Below the pieces are notes generated by a model that was not told the origin of the DNA, made no database searches, and saw only the letters and a list, made by a program, of their open reading frames with translations. Below are positions 1 through 10,904 of a stretch of 64,000 bases of DNA, piece after piece. Origin of the DNA: Nymphaea colorata. Taxonomy: Eukaryota > Streptophyta > Magnoliopsida > Nymphaeales > Nymphaeaceae. Position 1 is the first letter of the stretch. Each line of letters starts with the position of its first letter. The translations under genes were made by a program, and so were the position numbers. The stretch is from the NCBI RefSeq assembly GCF_008831285.2, contig NW_022204507.1, forward strand, positions 4,546,174 to 4,610,173, in the 5' to 3' direction.

Positions 1-313
1 TGGGCATCTTCGAGATTATTAGCATGAATTTGCTTTTCTGCTAGGCTTCCAATTCTTATAAGTTGGCTGTTGTTATAGACCATAAAGGGAAGGTGCATGT
101 TTCCCAAGTACAGATCTCTCTCTCTCTCCGCATACATATTAGTAATGGGTAGTGCATGCTTCCCAAGTACAGATCTCTCCCGGTCTCTCTTTCTCTCCAC
201 ACACAGATTAGTAATGGGTGTCTTCGAGGTTACCATCATGAAATTGATTTTCTGCTACGCTTCTAACTCTTTTAAGTTGGTTGCTGGTATGGGCCATAAT
301 AAAGGAACGTGCA
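1..313. repeat. Degenerate tandem duplication, ~214-bp period with an inner ~60-bp repeat
   Basis: Positions 2-100 reappear, diverged, at about 216-313: both contain a TCTTCGAG start, TTTTCTGCTA and an ATAAAG(G) end. Between them a ~60-bp unit (TTCCCAAGTACAGATCTCTC followed by a CT-rich run and TTAGTAATGGGT) occurs at 101 and again at 160. A short ORF at 97-348 runs through this region, but its protein is mostly Ser/Leu from the CT runs and resembles nothing I know. Function unknown. Confidence 0.7.
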
Positions 314-345
314 CATTCACTTCATCCTGCATTTTCTTGTGTCTT

Positions 346-1480
346 TAACATTTGCATCAAATAGTTTAGATTTTTGAACTCAGTAATTTGATTCGACTTG
401 ATTGGATTCAGGCTAGATGAAATGTAACGGTCTTGGGAGGATTCTTAGTTAAGGCATGATCAGCAAGTTCCAATGAAAGGCATCTGCGTGGGAGAACTCT
501 CCTTAATTTATTGCAAACATGATCAACAAGTTGATTCCTACTTTTTTGTTTTATTGCAAGTTGATCAGCAAATCCCCTTCATAGAATGTTGCCACAGGGG
601 AGTTCAGATTGATTCAAGGAAGCTATAAGGCTTCTTGAAACATCATGAAATGGGCTTATGCATGGTATCTTTATCTGCATAATGCAGTTTATGTTTTTTC
701 TGTCTGAAAGGGCTGGTAAAAGCCTAAAACACATACCTGGTATCTTCTAGAATCAAAAAGTTTCAAAGAGATGGTAGCCCATGGGCAAACACCATTGATT
801 GCTTTTAAAGGAAGACAGCCCGAGGAAGATCTCAGACTGCATTTCTGCATGCCATGCCAAACATTTGTGTATTTTGGAATTAGAATGCCTCAATTATGTA
901 TGTTTCTTTTTAACCAGATGGCTGAGATGGATCTCCTCTCTTTGACATCCTTCATTACTGTTGATGCATACTCAGAGTAGCTGTTAGTTTACATATTTTA
1001 ATGATGTAGTGGACCTTTATTGCAAGCTGGAGACGAAACTGCATTACAATTTTTAATGTGGACATTGAAAAGAGCAAGTTAATTACTTTCTTCCATTATT
1101 TTGAATATTATTCATTTAGTAATTGCATAATTTAACAACTAAATCTTATGTTTGTGCTAATATCTTTGGAATTTTCTGTCGTCGATGTCATTAGTTACTG
1201 ATTTCTACTTCAGCATTTGCTATGCCCTTATGCTTGCCATTAGACACGTATGTGTTTTCATTTTCAGTTCATCAGCTGTTATGACGTCTTGTTCGAAGAT
1301 GAAGCCCCGACAAAAGTATGACGTCTTGTTCGAAGGTGGTGCAAGGGGCATATTTGATTTTGTTGAGATTCTTTTTGTTATGGTGGATGCGTACGTGAAG
1401 CTACATATGTACTTGCTTCTATGGATACTCTACACATGCACTTGGCTTTGTATTTAACGTTGAAGCTCCTGTAGTTAAAG
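346..1480. other. Unassigned spacer with short ORFs
   Basis: No recognisable gene. ORFs of 69 aa (771-980) and 90 aa (1185-1457) show no known domain. A direct repeat of 19 bp, TATGACGTCTTGTTCGAAG, begins at 1280 and again at 1317, so a 37-bp segment is tandemly duplicated inside the second ORF and stays nearly in phase. This could be the end of an exon of an unknown gene; the evidence is weak. Confidence 0.35.
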
Positions 1481-1562
1481 GTTGGATTCAGGCACGGATG
1501 TAAATCTAAAATCAAATTTGAATTGTGAATTTAAATCAAATTTGAATGTGGATACGGCATGA
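1481..1562. repeat. Dispersed ~80-bp AT-rich repeat, copy 1
   Basis: Starts GTTGGATTCAGG and continues through alternating AAATCAAATTTGAA blocks to GTGGATACG. An almost identical segment lies at 23,283-23,363, more than 20 kb away and outside the long duplicated blocks. It is probably an end fragment of the widespread AT-rich TIR repeats with GACATCC termini found in this window. Confidence 0.6.
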
Positions 1563-1574
1563 ATATGGAAAATT

Positions 1575-1861
1575 AGATGTTTCAAAGGCTCATTTCTCCT
1601 GAATATGGAAAATCCAGAGGTGTTTGGGTAACAGTAAGAAGGTGAAAATTTGGTATGAGTATTGGGGATAGGGGATTCTAGAACAACTACTCAAGCAAGA
1701 TGATCTTATGAAATTACACAGTCACATGCAAGCTACAGTGGAGACAGTTCTTCCCCACAAGCAAGAATTTCTTGCTAGAGATATATTTTCTATGTCTGTC
1801 CAGTTTCTTATTAGTTCTTCTTGTCTTATTGATTGTGATGATGTTCTGACATGAGGTACTC
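1575..1861 (+). mobile_element. LINE retrotransposon fragment (ORF2 C-terminal part)
   Basis: Starts GATGTTTCAAAGGCTCATTTCT and contains a stretch that, in one frame, gives ILEQLLKQDDLMKLHSHMQA-like coding in its better-preserved twin at 26,187-26,475. This is the region after the reverse transcriptase in plant LINE ORF2 (a WKVGNG/WYDRW-type segment). The two copies differ at scattered positions. It marks the left edge of duplicated unit 1, as its twin marks unit 2. Confidence 0.65.
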
Positions 1862-2333
1862 ATAATTTCATTAACTTGAGATGAAATGGATATGAAATCA
1901 AAAACAGTAGACCGCGAGATCCAGGGGCGAAGCCAGCAATTTTTTTTAGGAAGGGCTGAACAGTATTTGCAAAAATTATACAAGGGCCAAACCATATTTT
2001 TCAAAATTTTTACATAGGCCAATTTAAAACTTTTTTAAAATGTAAGTATGATTTTTTTTTCCCAAAACATGAGGGGGGAGGGACCATGGCTCCTGTCAGC
2101 TCCCCCTCCTTCTACCCCAGCCTAGTTCCTTACAATAAGATTATTTGGCAAATGATACTTACTATCATGGTTGTCGCTGGTACATTGATGTATCAGGATT
2201 GGCTTCCTAGTAATGGGCCATACTTGTGTTCATACATCCAGAATTTGGAGTTTAAGGCGACCGCACAAATATTCACTAATCTTGATTAAATTGTGATCAA
2301 CAGTCAATAATTCAATAGAAAAAAGCCTAGTTA
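1862..2333 (+). mobile_element. Insertion within block A1, containing a GGGGCGAAGCCAG-type repeat
   Basis: Block A2 reads straight from ...GGTACTCAT into AAAAACTC (about 26,470-26,480). Block A1 has about 470 extra bases at that point. The insert carries CAGGGGCGAAGCCAGCAA at about 1,921 and a T-rich body with AAATTTTTACATAG. It ends near a CTACCCCAG that is a weak inverted match to the left end. The first ~230 bp recur at 10,092-10,330 and 51,757-51,985. No clean target-site duplication is visible. Superfamily unassigned. Confidence 0.5.
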
Positions 2334-2658
2334 TAAAAACTCTCGGCTTTCTAGTTATCAGTCAATAACTTTCACATGCACTATGCTCACCTATTTTTGT
2401 AATTGAACAAAAAGAAGTGGATCAATGGCAAAAACTTTCGAAAATTTTAACTTCCCATATTTATTCTTCACCATGAAAGGCTTCAAAACCGCTTGTCCAG
2501 TCGCTTTAGTGTTGTGTGAAGAAAAGAAAGAAAAAAAAAAAGATTGGCCCACAAATTTTAATAGATTTAATTTTAGGCCATTGACATTTCCACGATTACG
2601 AAATCCCAACCATGAAAATCCAAACTACATTAGTAAATTTTTCAAACAAACAAAGCCG

Positions 2659-2692
2659 CATATCATGCATATCATGCATATCATGCATATCT
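2659..2692. repeat. 9-bp tandem repeat (ATCATGCAT)n
   Basis: ATATCATGC is repeated about 3.5 times. It gives the IMHIMHIMHI tail of a spurious ORF. Block A2 lacks the array and has TATCATGGATATC once (about 26,811). Confidence 0.85.
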
Positions 2693-2714
2693 AACTTTAG
2701 GTTCTTTTGATTTG

Positions 2715-3306
2715 GAAACATGGTGCCTACCAAGATAATATTTTCCACATATCACTTGCTTTTTCATTCATAATAATATGGGGAAAATGGAAAAGTGAGT
2801 TGTGAACAAGGTTGGCATCGAGAAAAAAAGAAGAAGTGAGAGATATGTCTGAAAGTGGAAATAAATCGGCTTCTTGTTCACTCTATGAAAATGGAAAGAG
2901 AAGGAAGATGAAAGTAGTGATCTACAGGCTGGCAAGGTCCATGATTGGTGTTAAATAAATCCAGAAAAATTCCCAATCCACAAACTTCTACATCACCTAC
3001 ACTTCCTCTTTCTCACATTTGTCGGATTTCTCATTGTATTATGTAAAAGTTTGGATGCATGATTTTTTTTTTTCCAAATCCAAAATTTTATTTAACCCAT
3101 CCAAGTTTCATGATCTGACCATTGACTAGAAGTACAACTTGTTCGTGCTGCGAGGGAATGCCATCGACCTTGCCAAACTTAAGGCTGGCCATCCCTATTA
3201 TAAAGAGACAAAGCTGATGATGTCCAGGAATCATGCTAATCCAGCTGAGCTGTTTTATTTCAACAAACTCTGTTTGACGGAACCAAGAGCTCAGAATGGG
3301 AAGTGA
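2715..3306 (+). pseudogene. Unrecognised coding fragment, copy 1, interrupted
   Basis: Twin of 26,839-27,066. The frame begins WKHGAYQD near 2,718, is interrupted at 2,747-3,097 by an insertion absent from the twin, and resumes with PSKFHDLTID, then a stop, then NAIDLAKLKAGHPYYKET. It ends at a TGA near 3,306. I do not recognise the family. The gain of an insertion plus a stop marks this copy as dead. The twin frame is uninterrupted, which suggests that the parent was a real exon. Confidence 0.4.
2747..3097. mobile_element. ~350-bp insertion in block A1 carrying NLR-upstream-like sequence
   Basis: Splits the coding fragment between GATAATATTTTCC and CCATCCAAG, which are adjacent in block A2. 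Its right half (AAATAAATCC...TTCTACAT...GTCGGATTTCTC...ATTATGTAAAA) is a diverged match to sequence upstream of both NLR genes (about 20,897-21,030 and 63,150-63,280) and to 34,345-34,470. No terminal inverted repeats or TSD are evident, so the mechanism is unknown. Confidence 0.5.
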
Positions 3307-5027
3307 AAGGTCTCTCTAACAATAGCAACAGGGCATGATCAAGTGGCACTAGCCACGCAACGTTGGCTTAGACCAATTATGTACTCAGGGTTAGGTTTTG
3401 TTACTAGTCTTTTGACCTATTTCCTTTCAAGTGGGCTTTTTTTTTTAATTTCATTTTGTAGAAGTTAGAGCAAAAGAATAGAGAAAAGCTTCACTTTGGA
3501 TGCTTTCTTGATAAGTGTGTAAAATTTCTGATTTTGACTCCCTAAAGTCTATCGATAGTGGCCCCTCTTTTATTTTTTCAAGATAGTCATTCATTTTTTT
3601 TTTAATTATTTGTTTTAAAATTTTAATGGTGTCTCAGCATTAATAATTTTTCTTGCTTTAAAACATTAAAAAAATCAAATACCAATAATTTAACAAATAT
3701 GGCATAGTGTTATAAGAGAAATTATAGCTATAGTGAGAATATAATATACATGATGGGTATTATTGAATGTCTCAGAATGAGAACGTAAATCAAATTGTTG
3801 AGAGATCAGTGAGTCCTTACGGTCTCTTATTTGTCTAATATGTGTCTTATAGCTAGAGTATTTGTTCTTTTTCAACAAAAAATGGTTAGAGAAATTTAAA
3901 TTTGATTCCACCAGTAAAAAAGACAAAGTGACGAGAACATCACTTTCTTTATGATAGACAAAGGTATTCGTACAAACTAAAGCAAGAAAAAACAGTTGTG
4001 AAATGAATTTAATCCAAAGCATCCAGCAGTCACAAAGACAGTGATAAGAGAATAATTTTATTTACTATAGATCAAACATTATTGATTACATATTTTCAAG
4101 TTCATTCCCCTTTTAATAATGATTCTCAATTTCTAGGGAAACTTTCCAAGATACATATAAATATTTTACATGTCTAGTGACATATGGATATGCGCCAGTG
4201 TTGAAATCTATAAAATTTTAAAAAGATTCTTGAAAAAGCAAGCTGCCAACTGGGAACCTTATATGACACACCACAAAGTATGCACACAAAGGTAACAATC
4301 TAACGAAAACTATCTGCTATGTAATGAAAGGCCATGAGTTTTTTCACGGCCGCATTATAAAAGAAGGTGACGACTTTTACAGCATGAGCTGCTTGTTTTC
4401 TTTGACACAATTTTACTTCTTGTGGTGGTAAGTGATAATTCTTGTAGCATCTTTGTTTCTATTCTGTTCGGGAAAAAGGAAAGACTTCAAAGCTCCTTTT
4501 TTTTTTAATTGGTGAGAACTATAGAACAAAGGGCATAAAGTTTTTTTTAACCCTCACGTAGAGGGTTGCCGAGAGATCTCAAAGATGAAGTTAGGAATTT
4601 TTTGTTGTAGGAACCAAACTATAGTTTCTAAATTTTTACAGAACCAGAAATATAGTTTTCTTATTTTATGTTATACAGGATAAACTAAAATATTTAAAAT
4701 TTATAAATAACTATTTCTATTTTTTTAAAATCCAAGAAGAAATGCAGCCCCTACCAGGCCCCCCTGCCTCCAGTACTCCCTCTCTCTTTAATTTTGTTGG
4801 TCAAAACCTTTAGTCCACATGACTGAGGGTTGCTCTTTGTGAACAGAAAGTGAAAAAAAGAAGAAGAAAAAATTAGCATATTTTTATAATTAAAATTTAC
4901 AAAAAAAAATGCCCCCACCATTTTCAAGGTTGGACACATCTGATTATGGACCTGATTTTGACCTGTAGCTAGTAAAAAAGCATTGTGCCATTACTAATCA
5001 AATTCATGTTCCGTTATATTTTATAAC

Positions 5028-5582
5028 ATATTCAGGCCCGAGTCCACTTTGTGTTACGGAGATGCAACCCGATTATGTCAATATTTGGGATCATATGTTT
5101 CTTGGCTCCAAATTCATTTTTGAAAAGTGTACATCTGAATCCCAAGTCCTCCCTGAATCCAAACCACTGTGTCCATAGTTGCGCATAGGGATGCCTATAT
5201 ATCTGCTTTGGATAGAAAATCTAATCGATCTGTTTCGAAGAAATCGGATATGAAAAAGAAAAACATATCCTATTAAAAAGTAGATTGAATTCAGATTTAA
5301 TAATTGGCTTCCATTCAGATTTTCGGATATACATAAACATCCAGTTGGATTTGGATTTGAATCAGATTTGTTATTAAGAAAATATCCTATATCTAATGTT
5401 CTTACACTTTGAAAATAGGTCAAATTCAGTTCAAAATTCGTATTCAGATATGAATATGAAAATTATATCCAAATCAAATTCAGTTTGTGAAATTGGATTC
5501 CAGATTTGGACTTAGATATGGCTAAAGGTAAACCCAATTTGACTATGATCCATTGACATCCCTAATTGTGGTTGAAGGGGTA
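5028..5582. repeat. Local repeat R5, copy in block A1 proper
   Basis: Begins near CATATTCAGGCCCGAGTCCAC and ends near GACATCCCTAATTGTGG. A diverged copy follows at 6,082-6,645, and block A2 has the matching segment at 29,267-29,850. The right end carries the ATGATCC.TTGACATCCCTA motif seen at the edge of many AT-rich repeats here. Two overlapping antisense ORFs (5,512-5,824) downstream are low-complexity and are probably not genes. Confidence 0.7.
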
Positions 5583-5939
5583 GCTTTGTCCTTCCTTCCT
5601 TTCTTTCTCCTTTGGCAGCTTCTATGACAAGTGGTGAGGTTAGTGGTTTCTTTTTGTGAAAGAGGCCTGAAAGATAGTTGGGTCTGCCACATGTTTTCAT
5701 CATTCTCTTCTTTTTCGTCTTTTCCCTTACATGCTTGACTCGGAACAATGGCAAAAACACATGGTGGCTGGTGTGGGCGGGCTGGTGGGGCCGGCTGCCA
5801 ACACCAACTCATTAAAATTTTCATTGAAGCAATGAATACATTCTACATTTATACAAAGAATTATTACTTACACAAACACAATCTTTTAGTGCATTTAACG
5901 ACTATAGCTTATGTAAGAAACATAATGTAAGGTGTTACT

Positions 5940-6081
5940 CATCATTGAAATTCTCTAACCATTATAGACAGACAATGTGCACTCGATTGCGACTCTCTAT
6001 AAGCTAGCGAACCATTTTCATAATATTGTTGAAACGACAAGTTGCGCCACTTAAAGGTGAAGGGGTGCAACTACTCAAATA
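5940..6081 (+). promoter_or_regulatory. Decayed copy of the terpene-synthase promoter (unit 1)
   Basis: The stretch AAATTCTCTAACCATTATAG, then ACA.ACAATG.GCACTC, then an AGCTAGC.AACCA region matches the proximal promoter at 30,620-30,700 of the terpene synthase. The TATATAAACTACC segment of the real promoter is here TCTATAAGCTAGCGAACC, so the TATA box is weakened. The same relic occurs at 30,235-30,375. No terpene-synthase coding sequence follows here. Confidence 0.6.
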
Positions 6082-6645
6082 CGTGTTCCTTTATGTTTTA
6101 CGCCATATTCAAGCCCGAGTCCACTTGGTGTTACGGAGAACCAACCCGATTATGTCTATATTTGGTATCATATGCTTCTTGGATCCAAATTCCGTTTTGA
6201 AAAGTAGTGCATAAATCTGAATCCCAAGTCCTACCTGAATCCAAACCATTGGCATCCATAGTTGCGCATAGGGGTGCCTATACATCTAATTTGGATGGGA
6301 AATCTAATCGATCTGTTTCAAAGAAATCGGATGTGAGAAAGAAAAACATATCCGATTAAAAAGTAGGATTGAATTCAGCTTTAATAATTGGATTCCAATC
6401 AAATTTTCGGATATACATAAACATCGAGGTTTGTTATTAAGAAATTATCCTATATCTAATGTTCTTACAATTTGAAAATAGGTCAAAATCAGTTCAAAAT
6501 TCGTATTCAGATATGAATATGAAATTTATATTCTATTCAAATTCAGTTTGGGAAATAGGATTCCAGATTTGGATTTAGATATGGCTAAATGTAAATCCAA
6601 TTTGACTATGATCCGTTGACATCCCTAATTTTGGTTGAAGGGGTA
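6082..6645. repeat. Local repeat R5, filler copy at a deletion junction
   Basis: Diverged copy of 5,028-5,582 (GCATAGGGGTGCCTATA, AAATCGGATGTGAGAAAG, GGATATACATAAACATC). It lies exactly where unit 1 departs from unit 2. On the left, block A homology ends at CTCAAATAC (6,081 and 30,380). On the right, homology resumes at AGCAACAAGTATTTCC (about 6,645 and 35,183). The terpene synthase and NLR fragment of unit 2 are missing here. Confidence 0.7.
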
Positions 6646-6723
6646 GCAACAAGTATTTCCAAATCAACGTTCTAATAGTTTGAAAATTATTAGAAGGTGT
6701 AATCACCCAAAATTTTCTAAAAT

Positions 6724-6939
6724 TCAATATTTATCATTTTTCAAACATTTCATGATAGCAACTGCCTCAGCCCCTGCCCCATTTCCAACTGTATAGCAAA
6801 CTTGGTCACGCACCCACCAAATGGGTGTCGCTTGCAAAAATACACCCTCCATCGCCACCGTCTCCACAAGGAGTGGAGAAATCCTGCATTTCTTCACCAC
6901 TCGCACTGCCCAGTTCTTTCTCTTCACCATGTCAAGCAA
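6724..6939 (-). other. Antisense ORF in the copia leader, copy 1 (unrecognised)
   Basis: A 71-aa minus-strand ORF with blocks MVKRKNWAVRV, ISPLLVETVAMEGVFLQA and TPIWWV. Its twin at 35,261-35,503 differs at only about five positions and is open over the same length. I do not recognise the family. It could be a captured host exon or a chance ORF. It lies upstream of, and antisense to, the copia gag. Confidence 0.35.
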
Positions 6940-7315
6940 GGTTATCTGAAGATCTCAGGAGATAGGGAGCTGAGAGAGAGACTCGCCTGCGATTCAGAGG
7001 ACGCCAGACGGGGCATTCCAGGCATGAATTTCTCTGGAGCGCATTTTTGACTGGAGGCAATTCAAATGTCGAGTAAGGTGGCATTGGATTTGGGCACGTG
7101 TCTAGTATTTTTTATCCAATTTTTAGATTTTTTGGACAATCCTGTGAAGAGATACGGAATTAGGTTTCTAAAGGACCCTGCGACCTCCTGCGACAGAGTG
7201 ACTCGCCTGCGACCCAGACTGTCTTCAGCTGGGAATCCGCAGTGCCAATATCTGGCCGACGCTGCTAGCTCAAATCAAAGAGATGAAACATTCAAGTGAG
7301 CCAAGTCCACCGAGC

Positions 7316-8830
7316 ATCATACCCTGAAAATTACCTCCACCCCACTCCATGGTGCTAACTATTTGAGTTGGGAGAAGGCTGCTCGCTTGGTTCTTAGTGG
7401 AAGATCAAACGCATGATATATTAACGGGAAAATCAAAGCTCCAGCCACTACTGATTCCAACTATGATGAATGGGAATCGGAGAATGACATGGTTATGGCA
7501 TGGCTGCTCAATTCTATGGAACCATCCATAGCAAATCTGTTTACATATCAAGATACTGCGCATGGAATATGGGAGGCTCTAAAAGAACTTTACAGTGAGC
7601 AAAATAATCTTTCTCAAGTATACCAGATACAATGTGAGATTGCCAATCTCACCCTCCATGACCAATATGTGCAGCGGTACTTTGGGAGACTCAGGAGTCT
7701 ACATGATGAGCTCCTCCAATATCGACCAGTGACCTCTGATCCAGTCATTTAGAAACCACGTTTTGAAGAAGGTCAAATGTTCAAGGTCCTTGTTGTCAAA
7801 ATTCAATGCAGTTTGTCAAATGATTCAGAGAGAGGTGTCAAGGTGAAGAGTCATGAGCATCCCTCCTAAAATGGACTCCACAGAAGACAGCCAAGAAAGA
7901 ATGGCGTGCCTTTCACAATCGGGCACTAACCAAGGCATACAAAGGTACCACTCAAACACACAGAAAAATCACAGCAAACTTGAGCGTACTCACTGCAGGA
8001 AATTGGGTCACACAAGCGATCGCTGCTGGGAACTTGAGGGGCGACCAGGGAAGGAAAAGGGATCTTATTCAATCCCAGACAAAGACGTCAACCTATGGGT
8101 CATCTATGGTTGTTGGTGGCGTCGGAAAAACATTCTTCGAGAAAAATATTAGTTCCGCTTTACTTGTTCCCAAGCTTGCTGTCAACCTTATGTCTGTTTG
8201 CAAAATCACTCAAGATTATGATTGTTTGGTTGTTTTCTCCAAGAAGGATGCAACGTTTCAGGACCCGAGCACGAAGAAGGTGATTGGTAAGGGCCGACGC
8301 CGTGGTGACCTCTACACTTTGGACACCAACAGTTTGGGTTTTTTCACGAAATCAAAATCGACTCAAAGGATGGACAATCAAATTTGACATGCTCAATCAG
8401 GACACATATACGATCGGAACCTCAGTCCCCTCATCCCTTCCCTCACCATTGATGATAATAAAGAATGTAATGCATGCGAATTCGCCAAATTCACACACCT
8501 CCCCTTCCAGCTGAGTCATGAAAGGTCTGAAAAAGCTTTTGATCTCTTTCACTCGAAGGCTTGGGGACCTGCTCCATAGGACTCTCAGGATGGTTTTAAG
8601 TTCTATGTCTCTTTGATTGATGATATGACTCGTGTAACTTAGATTTATTTTCTCAAAAATAAGTGAAGTGCCAAAAATTATTGAAGAATTATATTCCCTC
8701 ATTCTCCCTCAATATGGTGCTAAGATTAAAATGCCTTGCTTTGACAATGGTGGTGAATATATGAATGATGCATTGAAAAACTTTATGAGGAAGCATGGAA
8801 TACAACCCCATACCTGCGCCTGGACGCCTC
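7316..8830 (+). pseudogene. Copia gag-pol pseudogene, copy 1
   Basis: Gag (UBN2-type) starts around LKITSTPLHGANYLSWEKA and is open over 7,489-7,749 (DEWESENDM precedes it; YQIQCEIANLTLHDQ lies within), with a stop before it near 7,420 and another at 7,750. The CCHC zinc knuckle is damaged: THCRKLGHTSDRC lacks the first Cys that copy 2 has. Then come the pre-integrase segment (NISSALLVPKLAVNLMSV) and the integrase core with CFDNGGEYMNDALKNF, where the catalytic Asp is intact and, unlike in copy 2, in frame with the preceding residues. It ends before the catalytic Glu. Several stops; dead. Confidence 0.85.
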
Positions 8831-9143
8831 ATCACAAAAGAGCTTGTAAGGTAGGTAAACACAACACATATGATATTGATTTTTAATTTCATGTGATTAT
8901 GGATATAAAAGTCTTGACCTACATCATTATACAATTTGATCTATAAACAAGTTGCTAAGTTGACGGCTGAGAGAATGAAGATTGTTTTAGCACAATTATT
9001 GGCTCAGAACAAGGGCATCTGGTCTCTCCAGTAGATTTATTCACCAACCATGCACCGTCACTCGAAGCAGTCAACAGCTTGGATAAGGGCATATAGAACA
9101 ATTTTTTCTCCTAAAATTAGATATTCCAAAAGCTTATGGCGAA

Positions 9144-9380
9144 GTGAGATGGTCTTTCCTGCACTTTGGTCTTTCTTTTTTGGGATCCTATGAAGATTGG
9201 GTGAGGAAAATTATTACTTATGTTTCTACTGCTTCCATAGTTGTCACCTTTAAGAAGGGAGGGAACCACTTTTTGTTGCCATGGAGGCCGATGACAAATT
9301 CACCCTCTCTCTCCACTTTTGTTTACTATCGTTGTGTTGTGGAAGTTTTATCTAAAAACCTCCAATGGCGAGTTTTATAG
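9144..9380 (+). pseudogene. LINE reverse transcriptase fragment
   Basis: A 78-aa open segment covering RT motif A onward: RWSFLHFGLSFLGSYEDWV, then ITYVSTASIVV, then VVEVLSKNLQ. Plant LINE RTs have W..L...GF...W..WI...V.TASF.V...G......GLRQGDPLSPLLF..V.E.LS at this place. The GLRQGDPLSP block is scrambled here by frameshifts, but the flanking match is clear. Non-functional. Confidence 0.75.
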
Positions 9381-10091
9381 GGCATGAAGCCCCTAAAATG
9401 ACTTTCTCAATTTACTTCTTACCTGGGGCGCTTCTTCTCTGCAAATGACGTCCTTTTATTTTTTTGGGCTATTGTGAAAATCCACTTCTTGCTTAAACCA
9501 AGTTTTACCTGATTTCACTTCCAAAGCGGGTTTGACTATAAATTCATTTCATTTTTTTATTCATTTTAATGTTCTTGAAAACACAACGGTCATTGCAAAC
9601 TGATTTCATTGACAGTTGTCTAAACTTCTCCTAACTCATTTGGGTTCCATTATTTGATAGTACTCTCACCCCTGACTTATGTGAGAAGCTTTGTGGAAGG
9701 GTGGACCATCCACTTACTGATATGAGAAGCATGTTCTGCAGCAAGTGGTGGGTTGTTGGGTGAGAGCATTTAGACTTCCACTTACGGAATTTTGTAGAGA
9801 AGAAATTGTCATTTTATTTGGGGGATTCTCATCATATTAGGAAATGTCACTTAGTTGGAAGTCTGCTTGCTCCGATACAAGAAGGTGGTCTTGGCCTTCT
9901 TGACGTCACCAACTTCTTATGTGCTCTTTTGGTCAGACAACAATACTTGAATGGGAGCTTGTGAACACTGTAATGTAATGTTTAATTCTCTTGGATATGG
10001 AAAAGCTGCCTTTTGGGGATAAGAAGATGTTTGTTGCTTAATTACCGGTCTTTGGGTTACAGTAAAGGTGAAAATTTGGTGTGAGGACTGG

Positions 10092-10330
10092 GGTGCTCAT
10101 AATTCCATTAACTTGAGATGAAATGGACATGAAATAAAAAACAGAAGTTCCTAGATACAAGGGTGAAGCCAGCAATTTTTTTTAGCAAGGGTAGAATAGT
10201 ATTTGCAAAAAATATACAAGTACTTAACAATATTTTTCAAAATTTTTACATAGCCCAAATTAAATTTTTTTAAAAATACAAGTATCATATTTTTTCCAAA
10301 ATATGAGGGGGGGGGGTGTCATGGCTAGAA
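10092..10330 (+). repeat. GAAGCCAGC-type repeat inside LINE L1
   Basis: Matches 1,862-2,090 and 51,757-51,985: CATTAACTTGAGATGAAATGG, then GAAGCCAGCAATTTTTTTT, then an A/T-rich body ending with ATGAGGGGGGG. The three copies share only this part and lack the right end present at 2,090-2,125. It contains a G10 run near 10,308-10,317. Confidence 0.6.
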
Positions 10331-10596
10331 GTGCATAACTCTATTCAAGAAGTTATCTCATGGTGGTTCAAATGGTCTTTCAAATAAATGGGTTACAATA
10401 CGCTGTGTTTATGCTTACATGTACTCTTTTGGAACAAAAGGAAACAAAGAAATTCTATTATGCATCATGCCAATTTCATTCTGCGCGGTCTCGAATGGAG
10501 AGTCTGCAATGATTTAAAGGATATGATAGCTGGTATTAAGTGGAAACATCAAGAGGTGATCTTTCCTCCTTACTACATGGTTTTCCGGTCGATCTG

Positions 10597-10690
10597 TATG
10601 TGGTGGAATGGTGTGCAGAAAATGTCTGTATGTGGTGAAATGGTGTCCAGAAAATGTCTATATGTGGTGAAATGGTGTGCAAAAAATGGC
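10597..10690 (+). repeat. ~32-bp minisatellite, three units, in the LINE 3' region
   Basis: The unit CTGTATGTGGTGAAATGGTG plus TGCAGAAAATGT occurs three times here and two times at 52,250-52,315 in L2. The copy-number difference post-dates the duplication. Confidence 0.8.
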
Positions 10691-10904
10691 TTTTTGTAGT
10701 TGATGTATTTGCTGTCAACAATCGATTGAAATGAGGCTGTAATCCTTTTGTACAGTGAGGTTGGTTTTATGCCTATCTTCCTTTTGGTTAGTTGTAGTTT
10801 CTATCTTTGTATTTGAGGTTTATGTCTCTCTTCTTTTTTGGTTTGTTCTAGCTCAGGTATCTTGTTTTTTATTATCTGTTATATTGTTAATAAAAATGTT
10901 TGGG

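Larger units (their letters stand above)
2334..6081. repeat. Segmental duplication block A, copy 1
   Basis: Collinear with 26,476-30,380 on the same strand. Shared landmarks include AAAACTCTC.GCT.TCTAGTTATC at the left edge, a coding-like fragment, the GGCCGCATTATAAAAGAAGG segment, and a terpene-synthase-promoter-like tail. Copy 1 differs by a ~350-bp insertion (2,747-3,097) and by carrying fewer units of a 115-bp tandem repeat. Apart from items listed separately, the 3,310-5,020 stretch is AT-rich, non-coding and featureless to my reading. Confidence 0.85.
6645..8830 (+). mobile_element. Ty1-copia element, copy 1, truncated (gag to integrase)
   Basis: Collinear with 35,183-37,662. Order is a ~650-bp leader, gag, zinc knuckle, partial protease/pre-integrase and the integrase catalytic core. 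It stops abruptly at about 8,830, where the next base matches the end of block D (50,477). Copy 1 also lacks about 210 bp equivalent to 36,717-36,930, removing the protease DSGA motif. No LTR is visible on either side, so the element was duplicated with its surroundings and did not insert here independently. Confidence 0.85.

Noticed and set aside
4751-4939. Small minus-strand ORF (62 aa) in block A1
   Set aside because: The A2 copy of the region has indels that break the frame, with no conserved protein signal.
5512-5824. Antisense ORFs of 82 and 93 aa repeated in block A2 (29,786-30,098)
   Set aside because: They overlap each other in different frames and consist of Lys/Arg/Pro-rich sequence from the CTTTCTTTCTCC region. 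Conservation is explained by the duplication.
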